Positions 15,663 through 26,176 are shown, counted from the first letter of the stretch. The stretch: DNA of 64,000 nucleotides from Parvibaculum sp040216885 (GCA_040216885.1 JAVJOG010000008.1:248001-312000), one strand, 5' to 3'. Numbers and translations are program-made. Notes: a model not told the origin generated them from the sequence alone.

Positions 15663-17528
15663 TCAGACCACGACGACATCGTTGCCGGGCGGATCGGCAT
15701 AGAGCTTCTCGACAAGCGCGGCGCGGCGGCCGAGCGCCACCGACTGGTTGATGTAGCCCTTGTCGGTGAGTTCGCCGGCATCGACGCTGGCGGGTTCGAC
15801 CATCAGCAGCGCGCGGGCGACGCGCGTGCTCGAAGCCGGATTGCCCTTGTTGTGGGCGCGCATGCCTTCGGCCAGACGTTCGAGCACCGCCGGATGATGG
15901 ACGATGTCCTCGGCCGCAAGGCTCTGGTCGCCGGCGATGTTGCGGCAGGCCGGAATGTTGGGGAAGCCGAGCAGGCCGATATATTCGCGATCGAGACCGG
16001 CGATCAGCGCATCGGCCAGCACGCCGTTCGAGGCGGCGACCGCATCGACGCGCAGCTTGCCGGCGCTGACCCAGGTGCCGGTCGAGAGCTTGAAATCTTC
16101 CGCCACGCGGCCGTCGAAGACGAGGCCTTCGAGCGGGTTTTCCGGATTGACGAAGCGCGCGCCGTCGCCGAGGCGGTAGAAGCCCTCCTCGTCATAGGCG
16201 TCGCGGGTCTTCTCCGGGTTCTTGTGGTAGCCGGGCGTGATGCAGGCACCGCGCACGCGCACTTCCATTTTGAGGCCGACGGGCGCCAGCTTCAATTCGA
16301 TGCCGGGTAGCGGCAAGCCCAGAAGACCCATGCGCTCGGTCGGCCAATGGACGTTGGTGATCGTGGGTGCGGTTTCGGTGGCACCATAACCCGAGGAAAA
16401 GACGATGCGCTCGCCGACCGTGCGCACCGCGACTTTCTGTACGCGCTCGTAGAGATCCTGGCTCAGCGCCGCGCCGCCATAGGCGAGCGTGCGCACGCGC
16501 GAGAAGAAGTTCTTCGCCAGTTCGTCGTCGCGTTCCAGTTCGTCGGCCAGCATCGTGTAGGCGGCCGGCACGTTGGAGTAGGCAGTGGGTGCAATTTCGC
16601 GCAGGTTCGCCACCGTTTCGGCGAAGCCGCCGGGGACGGGACGGCCGCCGTCGATGTAAAGCGTGCCGCCGGCGACCAGCAGATTGTTGAGGATTGCGTT
16701 GCCGCCGAAGCAGTGGTTCCAGGGGAGCCAGTTGAGCAGCACGGGCGGCTCCTCGTTTTCCTCTTCGAGCGTGACGCTTTTCGGCATCACGGAATTCACG
16801 CACATCATCCGTTGCGTCGTGATGACCGCTTTCGGCATGCCGGTAGAGCCCGACGTGAAAAGATATTTGGCGACCATGTCGGGCGCGAGCCGCGCATAGC
16901 TTTCCTCGACCGCTTCGCCTGGCACGGTGTCGAGAAGGTCGGAGAAGGATGTGCCGCGCGAGGCATCGACGGTGACGAGTTCAACCGTTTTATTGAAATC
17001 AGGATTGGCGAGGTCGAGCGCCGCGAGGCCGCGCGCGAAGGGCGCGCTTTCCTGCATGAAGATCAGCTTCGGCGCGACGAGATCGACCACATAGCGCAGC
17101 TTTTCGAAATCGGAACTCATGGTGCTGTAGGAGGGCGAGACCGGCGCGACGGGCACACCCGCCAGGATCGCGCCATAGGTCATCAGCGCGTGCTCGATCG
17201 AATTTCCGGAAAGGATCATCACCGGCGTCTGCTGATCGAGCCCGCGGTCGAGCAGCGCCTGCGCGATGGCGCCGACCTTGCGGTTCGCGTCCGCGTAGGT
17301 CAGCAATTCCCAGCCGCCGAGACCTTCCTTCGCGGCGCGGCGCTTGCCAAGCCAGACGCGGTCCGGCGCCTCGGCCGCCCATTTGCGGATCGGTTCGATC
17401 AGGTTGGCGGGGACGGCGCGCAGCGGATGCGGATTGCGCAGCACGACCGAGCCGTCGGGGCGGCGCTCGACCTCGACTTTCGGTTCGACATAGCCGGGAT
17501 CGCGGAAGGGCGGCAGGTTGATATCCAA
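15663..17528 (-). CDS. Feruloyl-CoA synthase-like AMP-forming acyl-CoA synthetase
   Basis: The 621-residue ANL enzyme has the P-loop FTSGSTGMPKA near residue 225, a YGATETAP adenine motif and a YRLGDGARF motif. The C-terminus (GELTDKGYINQ through LVEKLYADPP) is the signature of the feruloyl-CoA synthase branch. Such enzymes activate ferulate, coumarate or caffeate with ATP and CoA. No enoyl-CoA hydratase/lyase or vanillin dehydrogenase gene is nearby, so another aryl or alkenoic acid is possible. It follows the reductase gene by 15 bp. Confidence 0.85.
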   Translation of the reverse strand: MDINLPPFRDPGYVEPKVEVERRPDGSVVLRNPHPLRAVPANLIEPIRKWAAEAPDRVWLGKRRAAKEGLGGWELLTYADANRKVGAIAQALLDRGLDQQTPVMILSGNSIEHALMTYGAILAGVPVAPVSPSYSTMSSDFEKLRYVVDLVAPKLIFMQESAPFARGLAALDLANPDFNKTVELVTVDASRGTSFSDLLDTVPGEAVEESYARLAPDMVAKYLFTSGSTGMPKAVITTQRMMCVNSVMPKSVTLEEENEEPPVLLNWLPWNHCFGGNAILNNLLVAGGTLYIDGGRPVPGGFAETVANLREIAPTAYSNVPAAYTMLADELERDDELAKNFFSRVRTLAYGGAALSQDLYERVQKVAVRTVGERIVFSSGYGATETAPTITNVHWPTERMGLLGLPLPGIELKLAPVGLKMEVRVRGACITPGYHKNPEKTRDAYDEEGFYRLGDGARFVNPENPLEGLVFDGRVAEDFKLSTGTWVSAGKLRVDAVAASNGVLADALIAGLDREYIGLLGFPNIPACRNIAGDQSLAAEDIVHHPAVLERLAEGMRAHNKGNPASSTRVARALLMVEPASVDAGELTDKGYINQSVALGRRAALVEKLYADPPGNDVVVV

Positions 17529-17543
17529 GGCTCGCGCTCCCGC

Positions 17544-18536
<993 letters not shown>

Positions 18537-18644
18537 CGGCCGATCCTTCCTGTTTTGCTTTTCGTTTCGGACTTTCCGGCTTTTTTCCGCCGGTTCCGGC
18601 GACAAACGAACCCAAATCGCAGGCCGGGTCAAGCGGGCGGCGGC

Positions 18645-18681
18645 AGGCTGGCACTCGCCGCGCCTCGCGAGTGCCAAGCCT
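18645..18681. repeat. Inverted repeat with long arms, between divergent genes
   Basis: AGGCTGGCACTCGC and GCGAGTGCCAAGCCT are complementary apart from a one-base bulge, with an 8-base loop. It lies between acuI and the divergent usg gene and is followed by a T-rich stretch on the plus strand. The GCACTC/GAGTGC core recalls the CIRCE heat-shock operator, but the spacing is wrong for it. It could be a binding site or a hairpin in a leader RNA. Confidence 0.55.
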
Positions 18682-18788
18682 CTGATTTTATTGAACGAAT
18701 CGCCCTGCAGGCGATTTGTCAATATCGACGGGTGAAAATTTGCCGCCTAGGATTCTGGTGTGATTGCGTCGTTATCCGGAGGTGTCGC

Positions 18789-19061
18789 GTGAGACAGGTT
18801 TCCGAATTCAAGAAGATGCTCGATGGCTACCGGCTGGTGACGGCCGAAATTCTCTACCGGATGCCGGACCATCCGAAGCTGCTGCAGAGCTATATCTGGC
18901 AGGATCTGGACATGGCGCCGAAATATCCGGTGCTCGGCAAATTCCTCGATTTCTGGAACCGCGAGCTCGACGGGCCGATCCATTCGGTCACGGTGGGAAC
19001 GCGGCGGGTGATCCATCCGAGCGAGTTTATTCGGGCGGATTTCGTGGCAACGATGCACTAA
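18789..19061 (+). CDS. usg: Usg family protein
   Basis: The 90-residue protein closely follows the alphaproteobacterial Usg family: LDGYRLVTAEILYRMPDHPKLLQ, then WQDLDMAPKYPVL, FLDFWNRELDGPIHSV and a HPSEF motif. The start is GTG at 18789, set by GGAGGT about 7 bases upstream; the longer frame from 18555 has no such support. Usg was named from genes beside tryptophan biosynthesis loci, and its function is not established. It converges on the dihydroorotase gene with a 14-bp gap. Confidence 0.88.
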   Translation: MRQVSEFKKMLDGYRLVTAEILYRMPDHPKLLQSYIWQDLDMAPKYPVLGKFLDFWNRELDGPIHSVTVGTRRVIHPSEFIRADFVATMH

Positions 19062-19075
19062 AGCCGCTTGCCGTA

Positions 19076-20413
19076 TCAATGATGCGGCAGGTTCTCGACG
19101 AAGAGGATCGGCTCGCCGGTCGCGGCGCCCTGTAATTCATCGTCCCACATGACGCGGCGGCCGCGCACGACGGTGCCGATGGGCCAGCCTTTGACCTTCA
19201 TGCCGTTATAGGGCGTCCAGCCGCATTTCGAGGCGATCCATTTGTCTTCGATGGTGCGTGTGGCGGCCATGTCGACCACGGTGATGTCGGCGTCGTAGCC
19301 GACAGCGAGGCGGCCCTTGCGCGCCATGCCGAAAATGCGCTGCGGGCCGGCGGATGTCAGGTCGACAAAGCGTTGCAGCGTCAGGCGGCCTTCGTTGACA
19401 TGGTTCAGCATGACGGGCACCAGCGTCTGCACGCCGGGCATGCCGGCGGGCGATTTCGGATAGGTCTGTTCCTTTTCCTCGATCGTGTGCGGGGCGTGGT
19501 CGGAGCCCAACACGTCGACGACGCCGGCGGCGATGCCGGCCCATAGACCGTCGCGATGTTCGTGGCCGCGGATCGGCGGGTTCATTTGCGCCAGCGTACC
19601 GAGCGCCTCGTAGCATTCGGGCGCGGCCAGCGTCAGATGCTGCGGCGTCACCTCGACGGTGGCGATGTCCTTCGCCGCCGCGAGGATCGGAATTTCGTCG
19701 GCGGTCGAGACATGCAACACATGGATGCGCTTGCCGGCCTCGCGCGCGAGGCGCAACAGGCGCGTGGTGCAAAGAATGGCGGCTTCGGCGTCGCGCCAGA
19801 CGTGATGCGTCTCGACATGGCCGAGCAGCGCCAGTTCGCGGCGCTCGCGCAGGCGGAACTCATCTTCCGAGTGAACAGCGGCGCGGCGCTTGATCGCCTT
19901 CAGCACACGCAGCACGTCCGCATCCTTGTCGACCAGCAGGTTGCCGGTGGAGGAACCCATGAAAATCTTGATGCCGCAGCAGCCGGGCTCGCGCTCGATG
20001 TCGGCGAGGATGTCGACATTCTCTGTCGTCGCGCCGCCGTAAAAGGCGAAGTCGCAATACATGCGGTGGCGGGCGCGGGCGACCTTGTCGGCCAGCGCTT
20101 CGGGCGTCGTCGTCGGCGGTTTGGTGTTGGGCATTTCGAAGACGGCGGTGACGCCGCCCAGCGCCGCGGCGCGGCCACCCGATTCGAGGTCTTCCTTGTG
20201 CTCGTTGCCGGGTTCGCGCAGATGCACCTGGCTGTCGACGACGCCCGGCAGCAGGTGCAGGCCCCGCACATCGACGGTTTCGGCGGCGGCGGCGCGGGAG
20301 AGGTCGCCGATGGCGGCGATACGGCCGTCCTTGACCGCAATGTCGGCCTTGCCGGTGCCGTCCTGATTGACGATCGTGCCGCCGCGGAAAACGAGATCGT
20401 AGGTGTGGTTCAC
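19076..20413 (-). CDS. pyrC: Dihydroorotase, class I
   Basis: The 445-residue amidohydrolase has the full zinc site. H64 and R66 lie in DSQVHLREPG, a carbamylated-lysine candidate is in GIKIFMGSSTG, histidines are in HSED and HVLHVST, and the catalytic Asp is in GSDHAPH. The length and HLREPG motif fit class I dihydroorotases, which cyclise carbamoyl-aspartate in pyrimidine synthesis. Allantoinase is the main alternative and cannot be fully excluded. The start overlaps the stop of the upstream glycosyltransferase by 4 bp (ATGA), implying coupled translation. Confidence 0.88.
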   Translation of the reverse strand: MNHTYDLVFRGGTIVNQDGTGKADIAVKDGRIAAIGDLSRAAAAETVDVRGLHLLPGVVDSQVHLREPGNEHKEDLESGGRAAALGGVTAVFEMPNTKPPTTTPEALADKVARARHRMYCDFAFYGGATTENVDILADIEREPGCCGIKIFMGSSTGNLLVDKDADVLRVLKAIKRRAAVHSEDEFRLRERRELALLGHVETHHVWRDAEAAILCTTRLLRLAREAGKRIHVLHVSTADEIPILAAAKDIATVEVTPQHLTLAAPECYEALGTLAQMNPPIRGHEHRDGLWAGIAAGVVDVLGSDHAPHTIEEKEQTYPKSPAGMPGVQTLVPVMLNHVNEGRLTLQRFVDLTSAGPQRIFGMARKGRLAVGYDADITVVDMAATRTIEDKWIASKCGWTPYNGMKVKGWPIGTVVRGRRVMWDDELQGAATGEPILFVENLPHH

Positions 20414-21402
20414 GCCGGGTTCCTCTCGGGATTGGGGGCGGCATTATTGCTGCTTGCCGCGGGTTTGGCCAGCAGCGCGGCGGCGGCTTCGCAAACCGTC
20501 TCGACGGCGAGGTCTTCCATGAAATTGCGGCCGCTCGAGAGGAAATTCTCGCCTTCCTCGGCCTTGATTTCCTCCAGCGAGCGCGGCACGCGGACCGTGA
20601 CCGATTTCGGGCCCCAGGGTGCGTAGATCGCATCCGCCGTCGGGCCGAAGAGGCCGATGGTGGGCGCGCCGGCGGCGGCCGCGAGGTGCATCAGGCCGGA
20701 ATCGTTGCCGACATAAAGAGAGATGCGCTCGAAACAAGCGGCGGTTTCGTCGATGCCGGCGCCGATGAGGTCGATGCGGCGGGCAGGCGGGACCACCTCC
20801 AGCACGGGCAGGCATTTTTCCTGTTCGCCGGGACCGCCGGTGACGAGGAGATGCGCACCTTCGAGCGGACCGCCGGACGCGGTCAGACGGCGGGCAAGCT
20901 CGGCAAAACGCTCCACCGGCCACATCTTCCAGCGCCAGGCGGCGGTCGGGCCGATGGCGAGAACGCGGATGCCGTCCGGGATCGTGACGCGGGCGCGGGC
21001 GCGCATCTCGGCCCCCGGCCAGACGCGCGGCGCGGGCGGCGGGACCATGCCGACAACGCCCGCATTGTGCGCGACGCGGTGAGCCGTGTGATCGGGCTTC
21101 AGAATGTGGCGCTTCTTCGCGAACACAGTCCATGCGGTGGCCGAACCGCGCAGGTCCACCACCGCCTCGAAGCGGCGGAAGATCACGGATTTGAGGAGCT
21201 TGCGCCAATGTCCGGCGTGCTTTTCCTTGCGCATGACGATGATGCGGGAGACGCCCGGGGCATGTTTGAACACGTCGACGGCAAGCGGACCGCAGGCGAC
21301 CCAGAATTCGGCGCCGGGATAGCGCTCCATCAGGCCGCCGAGGATGCCGGTCGAGAGGACGGCGTCGCCGATGCGGTTGGAAGCGATGAAGAGAATGCGC
21401 AT
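20410..21402 (-). CDS. Glycosyltransferase family 9 (heptosyltransferase-like)
   Basis: The 330-residue protein has the GT9 N-terminus (MRILFIASNRIGDAVLST) and the sugar-nucleotide site GNDSGLMHLAAAAGAPTIGLFGP in the second Rossmann domain. Such enzymes add heptose to lipopolysaccharide core at the inner membrane; other sugars are known. The ATG at 21402 is the conserved start, and the frame upstream to 21489 is not family sequence. It is directly followed by dihydroorotase with an ATGA overlap, a pairing with no obvious metabolic link. Confidence 0.88.
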   Translation of the reverse strand: MRILFIASNRIGDAVLSTGILGGLMERYPGAEFWVACGPLAVDVFKHAPGVSRIIVMRKEKHAGHWRKLLKSVIFRRFEAVVDLRGSATAWTVFAKKRHILKPDHTAHRVAHNAGVVGMVPPPAPRVWPGAEMRARARVTIPDGIRVLAIGPTAAWRWKMWPVERFAELARRLTASGGPLEGAHLLVTGGPGEQEKCLPVLEVVPPARRIDLIGAGIDETAACFERISLYVGNDSGLMHLAAAAGAPTIGLFGPTADAIYAPWGPKSVTVRVPRSLEEIKAEEGENFLSSGRNFMEDLAVETVCEAAAALLAKPAASSNNAAPNPERNPA

Positions 21403-21563
21403 GTGAGGTCCGCGAGGGGCGCAAATGGACGGCAGGCGCCGGCATTTCCGAGTTTTCGGGTTTATAGGAGGACGGGGCGCGGAAGCCAAGCCGGTCGCCC
21501 GGCGCTTGCGGGCGGCGGGCGGCGGGCCTACATCTGGGGCACCATGAAACGGGGCAAGACGCC

Positions 21564-22439
21564 ATGAACGGGGTGAAGGCCTGCGCGCTCAGCGGGCGCG
21601 GGGTGCTGAGGGTCGGCGGGCCGGAGGCGCGGAGCTTCCTGCAAGGCCTTGTCACCAATAATGCCGATCTGGCCACAGAGAGCCAGGCGGTCTATGCGGC
21701 GCTGCTGACGCCGCAGGGCAAGTTCCTGTTCGATTTCTTCATTTTCGCCGATCGGAAAGACAGCGACGCCGTTCTGCTCGACTGCGACGGGGCGCGGATC
21801 GCCGATCTCGTCAAGCGGCTGACCATGTACAAGCTGCGCGCCAAGGTGACGATCGAGGATGTGAGCGCGGCGCATGGGGTTGCCGTCTACTGGAACGAAG
21901 ACGGGACGGCGGTGGCCGCCGACGGCGCACGGCTTCCGGACCCGCGCCTCGCCGCGATGGGCGCCCGCGCCATTCTGCCGAAAGAGATGCTTGCGGCGCT
22001 TGACGGGGACATGACGGGCTGGCACCGCCACCGGATCCGCCTCGGCGTCGGCGACGCGGCCGAAGATTTCGAACCGGACCGGACTTTTCCGCTGGAGGTC
22101 AATCTCGACCTCCTCAACGGCATCGACTTTCACAAAGGCTGCTTTGTCGGACAGGAAGTAACCTCGCGCACCAAGCGGCGCGGCAGCGTGCGCAAGCGGC
22201 TCGTGCCCTGCGACGTCGAAGGCGATCTGCCGGCGCCAGGGACGCCGGTGAAGGCAATCGCGCGCGAAGTGGGTACGGTCTTCTCGGGCGACGCGGAGAC
22301 GACGCGTGTGCTGGCGCTGCTCCGGCTCGACCTCATCAAGAATGCAACGCTCGAAGCCAGTGCGTCGGGCCTCACGCCGGACATTCCGGGCTGGCTTGCG
22401 CCCGAAATTCAACCGGGGGACGGAGACAATGGCCTCTGA
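21564..22439 (+). CDS. ygfZ: YgfZ/GcvT-domain folate-binding protein
   Basis: The 291-residue protein has the GcvT-like fold and the YgfZ signature KGCFVGQE near residues 190-197, containing the conserved cysteine. YgfZ (IBA57 in mitochondria) binds tetrahydrofolate and supports assembly or repair of certain Fe-S enzymes such as MiaB. The N-terminal ARSFLQGLVTNN and LLTPQGKFLFDFFI are family-typical. Its stop overlaps the tag start by 11 bp, so the two are likely co-expressed. Confidence 0.92.
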   Translation: MNGVKACALSGRGVLRVGGPEARSFLQGLVTNNADLATESQAVYAALLTPQGKFLFDFFIFADRKDSDAVLLDCDGARIADLVKRLTMYKLRAKVTIEDVSAAHGVAVYWNEDGTAVAADGARLPDPRLAAMGARAILPKEMLAALDGDMTGWHRHRIRLGVGDAAEDFEPDRTFPLEVNLDLLNGIDFHKGCFVGQEVTSRTKRRGSVRKRLVPCDVEGDLPAPGTPVKAIAREVGTVFSGDAETTRVLALLRLDLIKNATLEASASGLTPDIPGWLAPEIQPGDGDNGL

Positions 22440-23025
22440 CGCGAAGCGCTGCCCCTGGCCGGGCGAAGATCCGCTCTATGTCACCTATCACGACGAGGAA
22501 TGGGGCGTGCCGGAATATGACGACCGGGCGCTGTTCGAGAAGCTGGTGCTGGACGGTTTTCAAGCCGGGCTTTCCTGGATCACGATCTTGCGCAAGCGCG
22601 AGAGCTTCCGCGAAGCCTTCGACGGTTTCGAGCCGGAACGCATCGTCCGCTACAAGCCGGCAAGAGTGGAGAAACTTCTCCAGAACCCCGGCATCATCCG
22701 CCATCGCGGCAAGATCGAAGCGACGATCGGCAATGCACGGGCATGGCTCGACATCATGGAAGAAGACAGCGGCTTCTCCGGCTTCCTGTGGGACATCGCC
22801 GGCGGCGCGCCCAAACAGAACAAGTGGAAACGCATCGGCGACGTGCCGGCAGAAACGCCGATGAGCGTCGCGATGTCGAAGGCGCTGAAGGCGCGCGGTT
22901 TCAAATTTTGCGGACCGACGATCGTCTATGCGTTCGCGCAGGCGGTCGGCATGGTCAACGATCATCTCGTGAGTTGTCCGCGACACGCCGACTGTTCCGC
23001 ATTGGCGCAAAATAAAAACCGATAA
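22429..23025 (+). CDS. tag: DNA-3-methyladenine glycosylase I
   Basis: The 198-residue protein matches Tag over its length: RCPWPGEDPLYVTYHDEEWGVP at the start, GFQAGLSWITILRKRE, FLWDIAGG, and FCGPTIVYAFAQAVGMVNDH. The zinc ligands are likely C8 and H21 plus a His-Cys pair near the C-terminus (PRHADC). The enzyme removes 3-methyladenine from alkylated DNA. The start is the ATG at 22429, inside the end of ygfZ; GGGGGACGGAG lies just upstream. Confidence 0.95.
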   Translation: MASDAKRCPWPGEDPLYVTYHDEEWGVPEYDDRALFEKLVLDGFQAGLSWITILRKRESFREAFDGFEPERIVRYKPARVEKLLQNPGIIRHRGKIEATIGNARAWLDIMEEDSGFSGFLWDIAGGAPKQNKWKRIGDVPAETPMSVAMSKALKARGFKFCGPTIVYAFAQAVGMVNDHLVSCPRHADCSALAQNKNR

Positions 23026-23148
23026 TTAAGCGTCGTTACGGGCAGTTGTTTCGGCACAATCAATCTTCCGCCACAATGTCGGCACATGCGGGCCACGTTG
23101 CGCTCATACGTTGAGCAACGTTTCAGCCAGCGGAGGGGATTTTCAAAA

Positions 23149-23799
23149 ATGTTCAAACGCCCCAAGGGTGTTTCCGAACCGGATTCGTCCGCGCCATTCA
23201 GCCCGCAGGAACGCGACACCGCGTCCCAGACCACGCGCGCCGAGGCGACCGGCGACGACAGCGCCGACAAGGGAACCCGTGTCGTCACTCCATCCTATCA
23301 AGCGAGGAAACCAACCGTGCGCACGCTTCACACGCCGGGCGGGCAGCCGTCCGCCACAACATCCGCTCCTGCCGCCAACCTGCATGTGGGACGCGGCCTC
23401 AAGCTCGAAGGCAAGATCCAGTCCTGCGACTCGCTCGTCATCGAGGGCGATGTGCAGGCGACGATCGAGAGCGGCACACTGACGATCAGCGAAACCGGCG
23501 AAGTGCGCGGCGAGGCGACGGTCGACGAAGCCGAGGTGAACGGCAAGTTCGAGGGAACGCTGACGGTGCGCAAATGCCTGACCATCAATGCGACCGGCCG
23601 CATCAACGGGAAGGTTCGTTATGGCGAACTTCGTGTCGAACAAGGCGGCCAGATCAGCGGTGAAATCCAGGCCGAAGACGCCAAGGATGCGCCATCGCGG
23701 CCGGCGCCCGTCAAGACGGCCGAAAGCAGCGAAGCCAAGAGCGATGCCGGCTCAAGCACCTCGTCCGCCGGCAGCGGACGCACCGCCGCGCTGAACTGA
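23149..23799 (+). CDS. Bactofilin family cytoskeletal protein
   Basis: The 216-residue protein has a central bactofilin (DUF583) beta-helix, roughly residues 85-180, starting LHVGRGLKLEGKIQSCDSLVIEGDVQATI with repeats of about 17 residues. Disordered N- and C-terminal tails are rich in Ser, Thr and Ala. Bactofilins polymerise without nucleotide and organise cell-shape or polar functions. GGAGGGGA precedes the ATG at 23149. The 123-bp region before it is AT-richer and probably holds the promoter. Confidence 0.92.
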   Translation: MFKRPKGVSEPDSSAPFSPQERDTASQTTRAEATGDDSADKGTRVVTPSYQARKPTVRTLHTPGGQPSATTSAPAANLHVGRGLKLEGKIQSCDSLVIEGDVQATIESGTLTISETGEVRGEATVDEAEVNGKFEGTLTVRKCLTINATGRINGKVRYGELRVEQGGQISGEIQAEDAKDAPSRPAPVKTAESSEAKSDAGSSTSSAGSGRTAALN

Positions 23800-23821
23800 C
23801 CGGCGCCTGTTTCGGGCCCGG

Positions 23822-24475
23822 TCAGGGCACCAGCCATTCGAGAGACGGCGCATCCGCCGGCCAGCGGATGCGCGCGCGGCGATGGCCGCTGCGGCTCAAC
23901 ACCACCAAGTCGGCCTCGTCGAAGCCGAAACGGATCAATGCGAAATTGACGCGGCCTTCCTCCAGCCTCTCCGCCGACGGCACGATGCCCTCAACCTCGG
24001 GCGGCAAGCCGGAAGTGGGGCTCTCGCTCGCCGTGCCAGGCGCGCTAACCGCCAGATAGGCGCGGCGGCTCGGCAGGCCGGCCGCTTCCCAGGCATCGGC
24101 CGCGGGCGCACCCGTCAGCGGCACGGCGCTGCCCGTCAGCCGCAATTGCACGTCGCGGCGCGGATCGTAGAAGAGCATCGAGGCGCGGGGCTCGCGCGCC
24201 AGTTCGGCGATCTTGGCCGAGCGGGCATCGGTGAACAGCTCCAGCATGCGGGCCGGGGCGTCGAATTTGCGTAAAATCACCGTTCTGACCGCCGGGGCGC
24301 CCCTCGCCGACAGGGTCGCGAGGGCCGGTTTACGCAAGGGCGAGCCCGCATCGGCCGCCCCTTCCTCCAGCAGCACGAAGGCAAGGGCCGCCATGTCCGC
24401 AAGGGTCAGGGCCCGCAAGGCCGCGCCCTCGAATGGCACCGGGCCCGCGCGCCCTGCCCCGCTGTCACTAGCCAT
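23822..24475 (-). CDS. Pyridoxamine 5'-phosphate oxidase-like flavin-binding protein
   Basis: The 217-residue protein has the split-barrel FMN-binding fold: ALATLSARGAPAVRTVILRKFD, then LFTDARSAKIAELAREPRASMLFYDPRRDVQLRLTG, and a C-terminal RARIRW. The length and these motifs suit PNPOx-like proteins rather than true PdxH, because the usual C-terminal substrate-binding pattern is not clear. The ATG at 24475 follows GGAG by 6 bases; an upstream TTG at 24496 is possible. It is divergent from the KAS III gene. Confidence 0.82.
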   Translation of the reverse strand: MASDSGAGRAGPVPFEGAALRALTLADMAALAFVLLEEGAADAGSPLRKPALATLSARGAPAVRTVILRKFDAPARMLELFTDARSAKIAELAREPRASMLFYDPRRDVQLRLTGSAVPLTGAPAADAWEAAGLPSRRAYLAVSAPGTASESPTSGLPPEVEGIVPSAERLEEGRVNFALIRFGFDEADLVVLSRSGHRRARIRWPADAPSLEWLVP

Positions 24476-24655
24476 ATCGCACTCCAATCCGCTCAATCGG
24501 CCGCTCGGCAGTGGAAACGCCGGCTTGCCTGTTCTAATTTAGCCCGGCGGCGGGGGACGCCGCATGCTTCTTCGGAGACCTTCTCCGACGACACTCAAGA
24601 TAAAAAACATTCAGGGACGCGCCGGCAAGGCGGATCAAGAAGAATCGGGTGGACA

Positions 24656-25780
24656 TTGACCAAAGTCGTCATCAGCGGGACAGGCGTCTTCACGCCGTCC
24701 CAATCCGTCAGCAACGCTGAACTCGTCGAAACCTTCAACACCTATGTGCGCCGCTACAATGAAAAAAACGCCGACGCTATCGCGCGCGGCGAGATGGAAC
24801 CGCTTGCGGAATCGAGCGTCGAATTCATCGTCAAGGCGTCGGGCATCGAAGCGCGCTATGTGATGGACAAGTCCGGCATTGTCGATCCCGAGATCATGGC
24901 GCCGCGGCTTCGGCAGCGCTCCAACGACGAACCGTCGATCCTGGCCGAAATGTCGGTCGATGCCGCCAACAAGGCGATGAAGCGTGCGGGCAAGACGGCC
25001 GCCGACATCGACGCCGTGCTGGTCGCCTGCTCCAACCTCGAACGTCCCTACCCCGCGATCGCGGTCGAGGTGCAGGAGCTTCTCGGTATCGAGGGTTTCG
25101 GCTTCGACATGAACGTTGCCTGTTCGTCGGCGACCTTCGGCATCCAGACGGCCTACGACATGCTGCGTTCGGGCTCGGTCGATTGCGTGCTGATCGTCGA
25201 TCCCGAAATCTGCTCGGGACATCTCAATTTCCGCGACCGCGACAGTCATTTCATTTTCGGCGACGTCTGCACCGCGATCATCCTCGAGCGCGAGGAGACG
25301 TGCACCGTCGAAGGCGCCTGGGAAATTCTCGGCACGCGGCTTCTCACCAAATTCTCCAACAACATCCGCAACAATTTCGGCTTCCTCAACCGCGCGACGC
25401 CCGAAGGCATCGGCGCGAAGGACAAGCTGTTCGTGCAGGAAGGCCGCAAGGTCTTCAAGGAAGTGGTGCCGATGGTTTCGCAGCTCATTCTGGAGCACAT
25501 GGCGGATGCCGGGCTCGATCCGAAAGACCTGAAACGCATGTGGCTGCATCAGGCCAACAAGAGCATGAACGATTTCATCGGCCGCAAGGTGCTGGGCCGC
25601 GACCCGGAGCCCGGCGAGCAGCCCAACATCCTGCAGGAATACGCCAATACGAGTTCCGCCGGGTCCATCATCGCCTTCAGCAAGTTCAGCGAGGACATGA
25701 AGCCCGGCGATCTCGGGCTGATCTGCAGCTTCGGCGCCGGCTATTCGGCCGGCAATGTGCTGGTCAGGAAGCGCGCGTAA
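24656..25780 (+). CDS. Beta-ketoacyl-ACP synthase III, long (PA3286-like) branch
   Basis: The 374-residue thiolase-fold enzyme has the KAS III triad: C156 in NVACSSATFG, H298 in WLHQANKSM and N331 in YANTSSAGS. It is longer than FabH (about 320 residues), with extra sequence after the N-terminal strand, as in the PA3286-type enzymes. Those condense medium-chain acyl-CoA with malonyl-ACP. The start is TTG at 24656; no ATG gives the conserved MTKVVISGTG N-terminus. Whether this is the housekeeping FabH cannot be told here. Confidence 0.88.
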   Translation: MTKVVISGTGVFTPSQSVSNAELVETFNTYVRRYNEKNADAIARGEMEPLAESSVEFIVKASGIEARYVMDKSGIVDPEIMAPRLRQRSNDEPSILAEMSVDAANKAMKRAGKTAADIDAVLVACSNLERPYPAIAVEVQELLGIEGFGFDMNVACSSATFGIQTAYDMLRSGSVDCVLIVDPEICSGHLNFRDRDSHFIFGDVCTAIILEREETCTVEGAWEILGTRLLTKFSNNIRNNFGFLNRATPEGIGAKDKLFVQEGRKVFKEVVPMVSQLILEHMADAGLDPKDLKRMWLHQANKSMNDFIGRKVLGRDPEPGEQPNILQEYANTSSAGSIIAFSKFSEDMKPGDLGLICSFGAGYSAGNVLVRKRA

Positions 25781-25783
25781 GCG

Positions 25784-26155
25784 TCAGCCCTTCAACGGCT
25801 CCACCGTGACGATGCGGAAGGTCTGCATCTCGCCGTCCTGTTCGGTGACGGAAAGATATTCGCCCGATTTGAATTCGTGGCGGTCGAGCTTGAAGAAGGG
25901 CTCGTCGGCTTCCGGCGTCGTCGCGTCGTAGTCGATTGCCCAGCCCCGCCCGATATGGCGCAACAGACCCTTCTGGTCCGCCTCGCCCTGCCAGAAGCGG
26001 CGCACCGTGCATTCCTTCGCATGCGCTTTCCATGCCGCCGGGTCGAGCTTCATGCCGCCGTCGAGCGGCACGACGAGATCGTAGCCATGCGCGGGCGAGC
26101 CATTGGGAAATTCCTCGTTGCGGGCGAGGGTCATGTGGACGTGATAGAGGGTCAT
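25784..26155 (-). CDS. Conserved hypothetical protein
   Basis: The 123-residue soluble protein has no signal or membrane segment. It contains HMTLARNEEFPNGSPAHGYDLVVPLD at the start, then a Trp-rich WAIDYDATTPEADEPFFKLDRHEFKSGEYLSV region, a beta-rich fold by eye. The family has no named function that I recognise. It overlaps nothing and converges on the KAS III gene with a 3-bp gap. It lies 21 bp downstream of the universal stress protein gene and is probably part of that operon. Confidence 0.75.
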   Translation of the reverse strand: MTLYHVHMTLARNEEFPNGSPAHGYDLVVPLDGGMKLDPAAWKAHAKECTVRRFWQGEADQKGLLRHIGRGWAIDYDATTPEADEPFFKLDRHEFKSGEYLSVTEQDGEMQTFRIVTVEPLKG

Positions 26156-26176
26156 TGAAAGTTCCGTTCCGGTTGT

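Noticed and set aside
13521..16310. 929-codon open frame antisense to the ThDP-enzyme operon
   Set aside because: Same GC-driven shadow; the minus-strand genes have clear motifs and ribosome sites. Similar shadows at 28087-30618 and 38844-41564 were dropped for the same reason.
18645..18681. Possible CIRCE heat-shock operator (GCACTC/GAGTGC)
   Set aside because: The spacer between the halves is 12 bases instead of 9 and no chaperone gene is next to it, so it is kept only as an inverted repeat.
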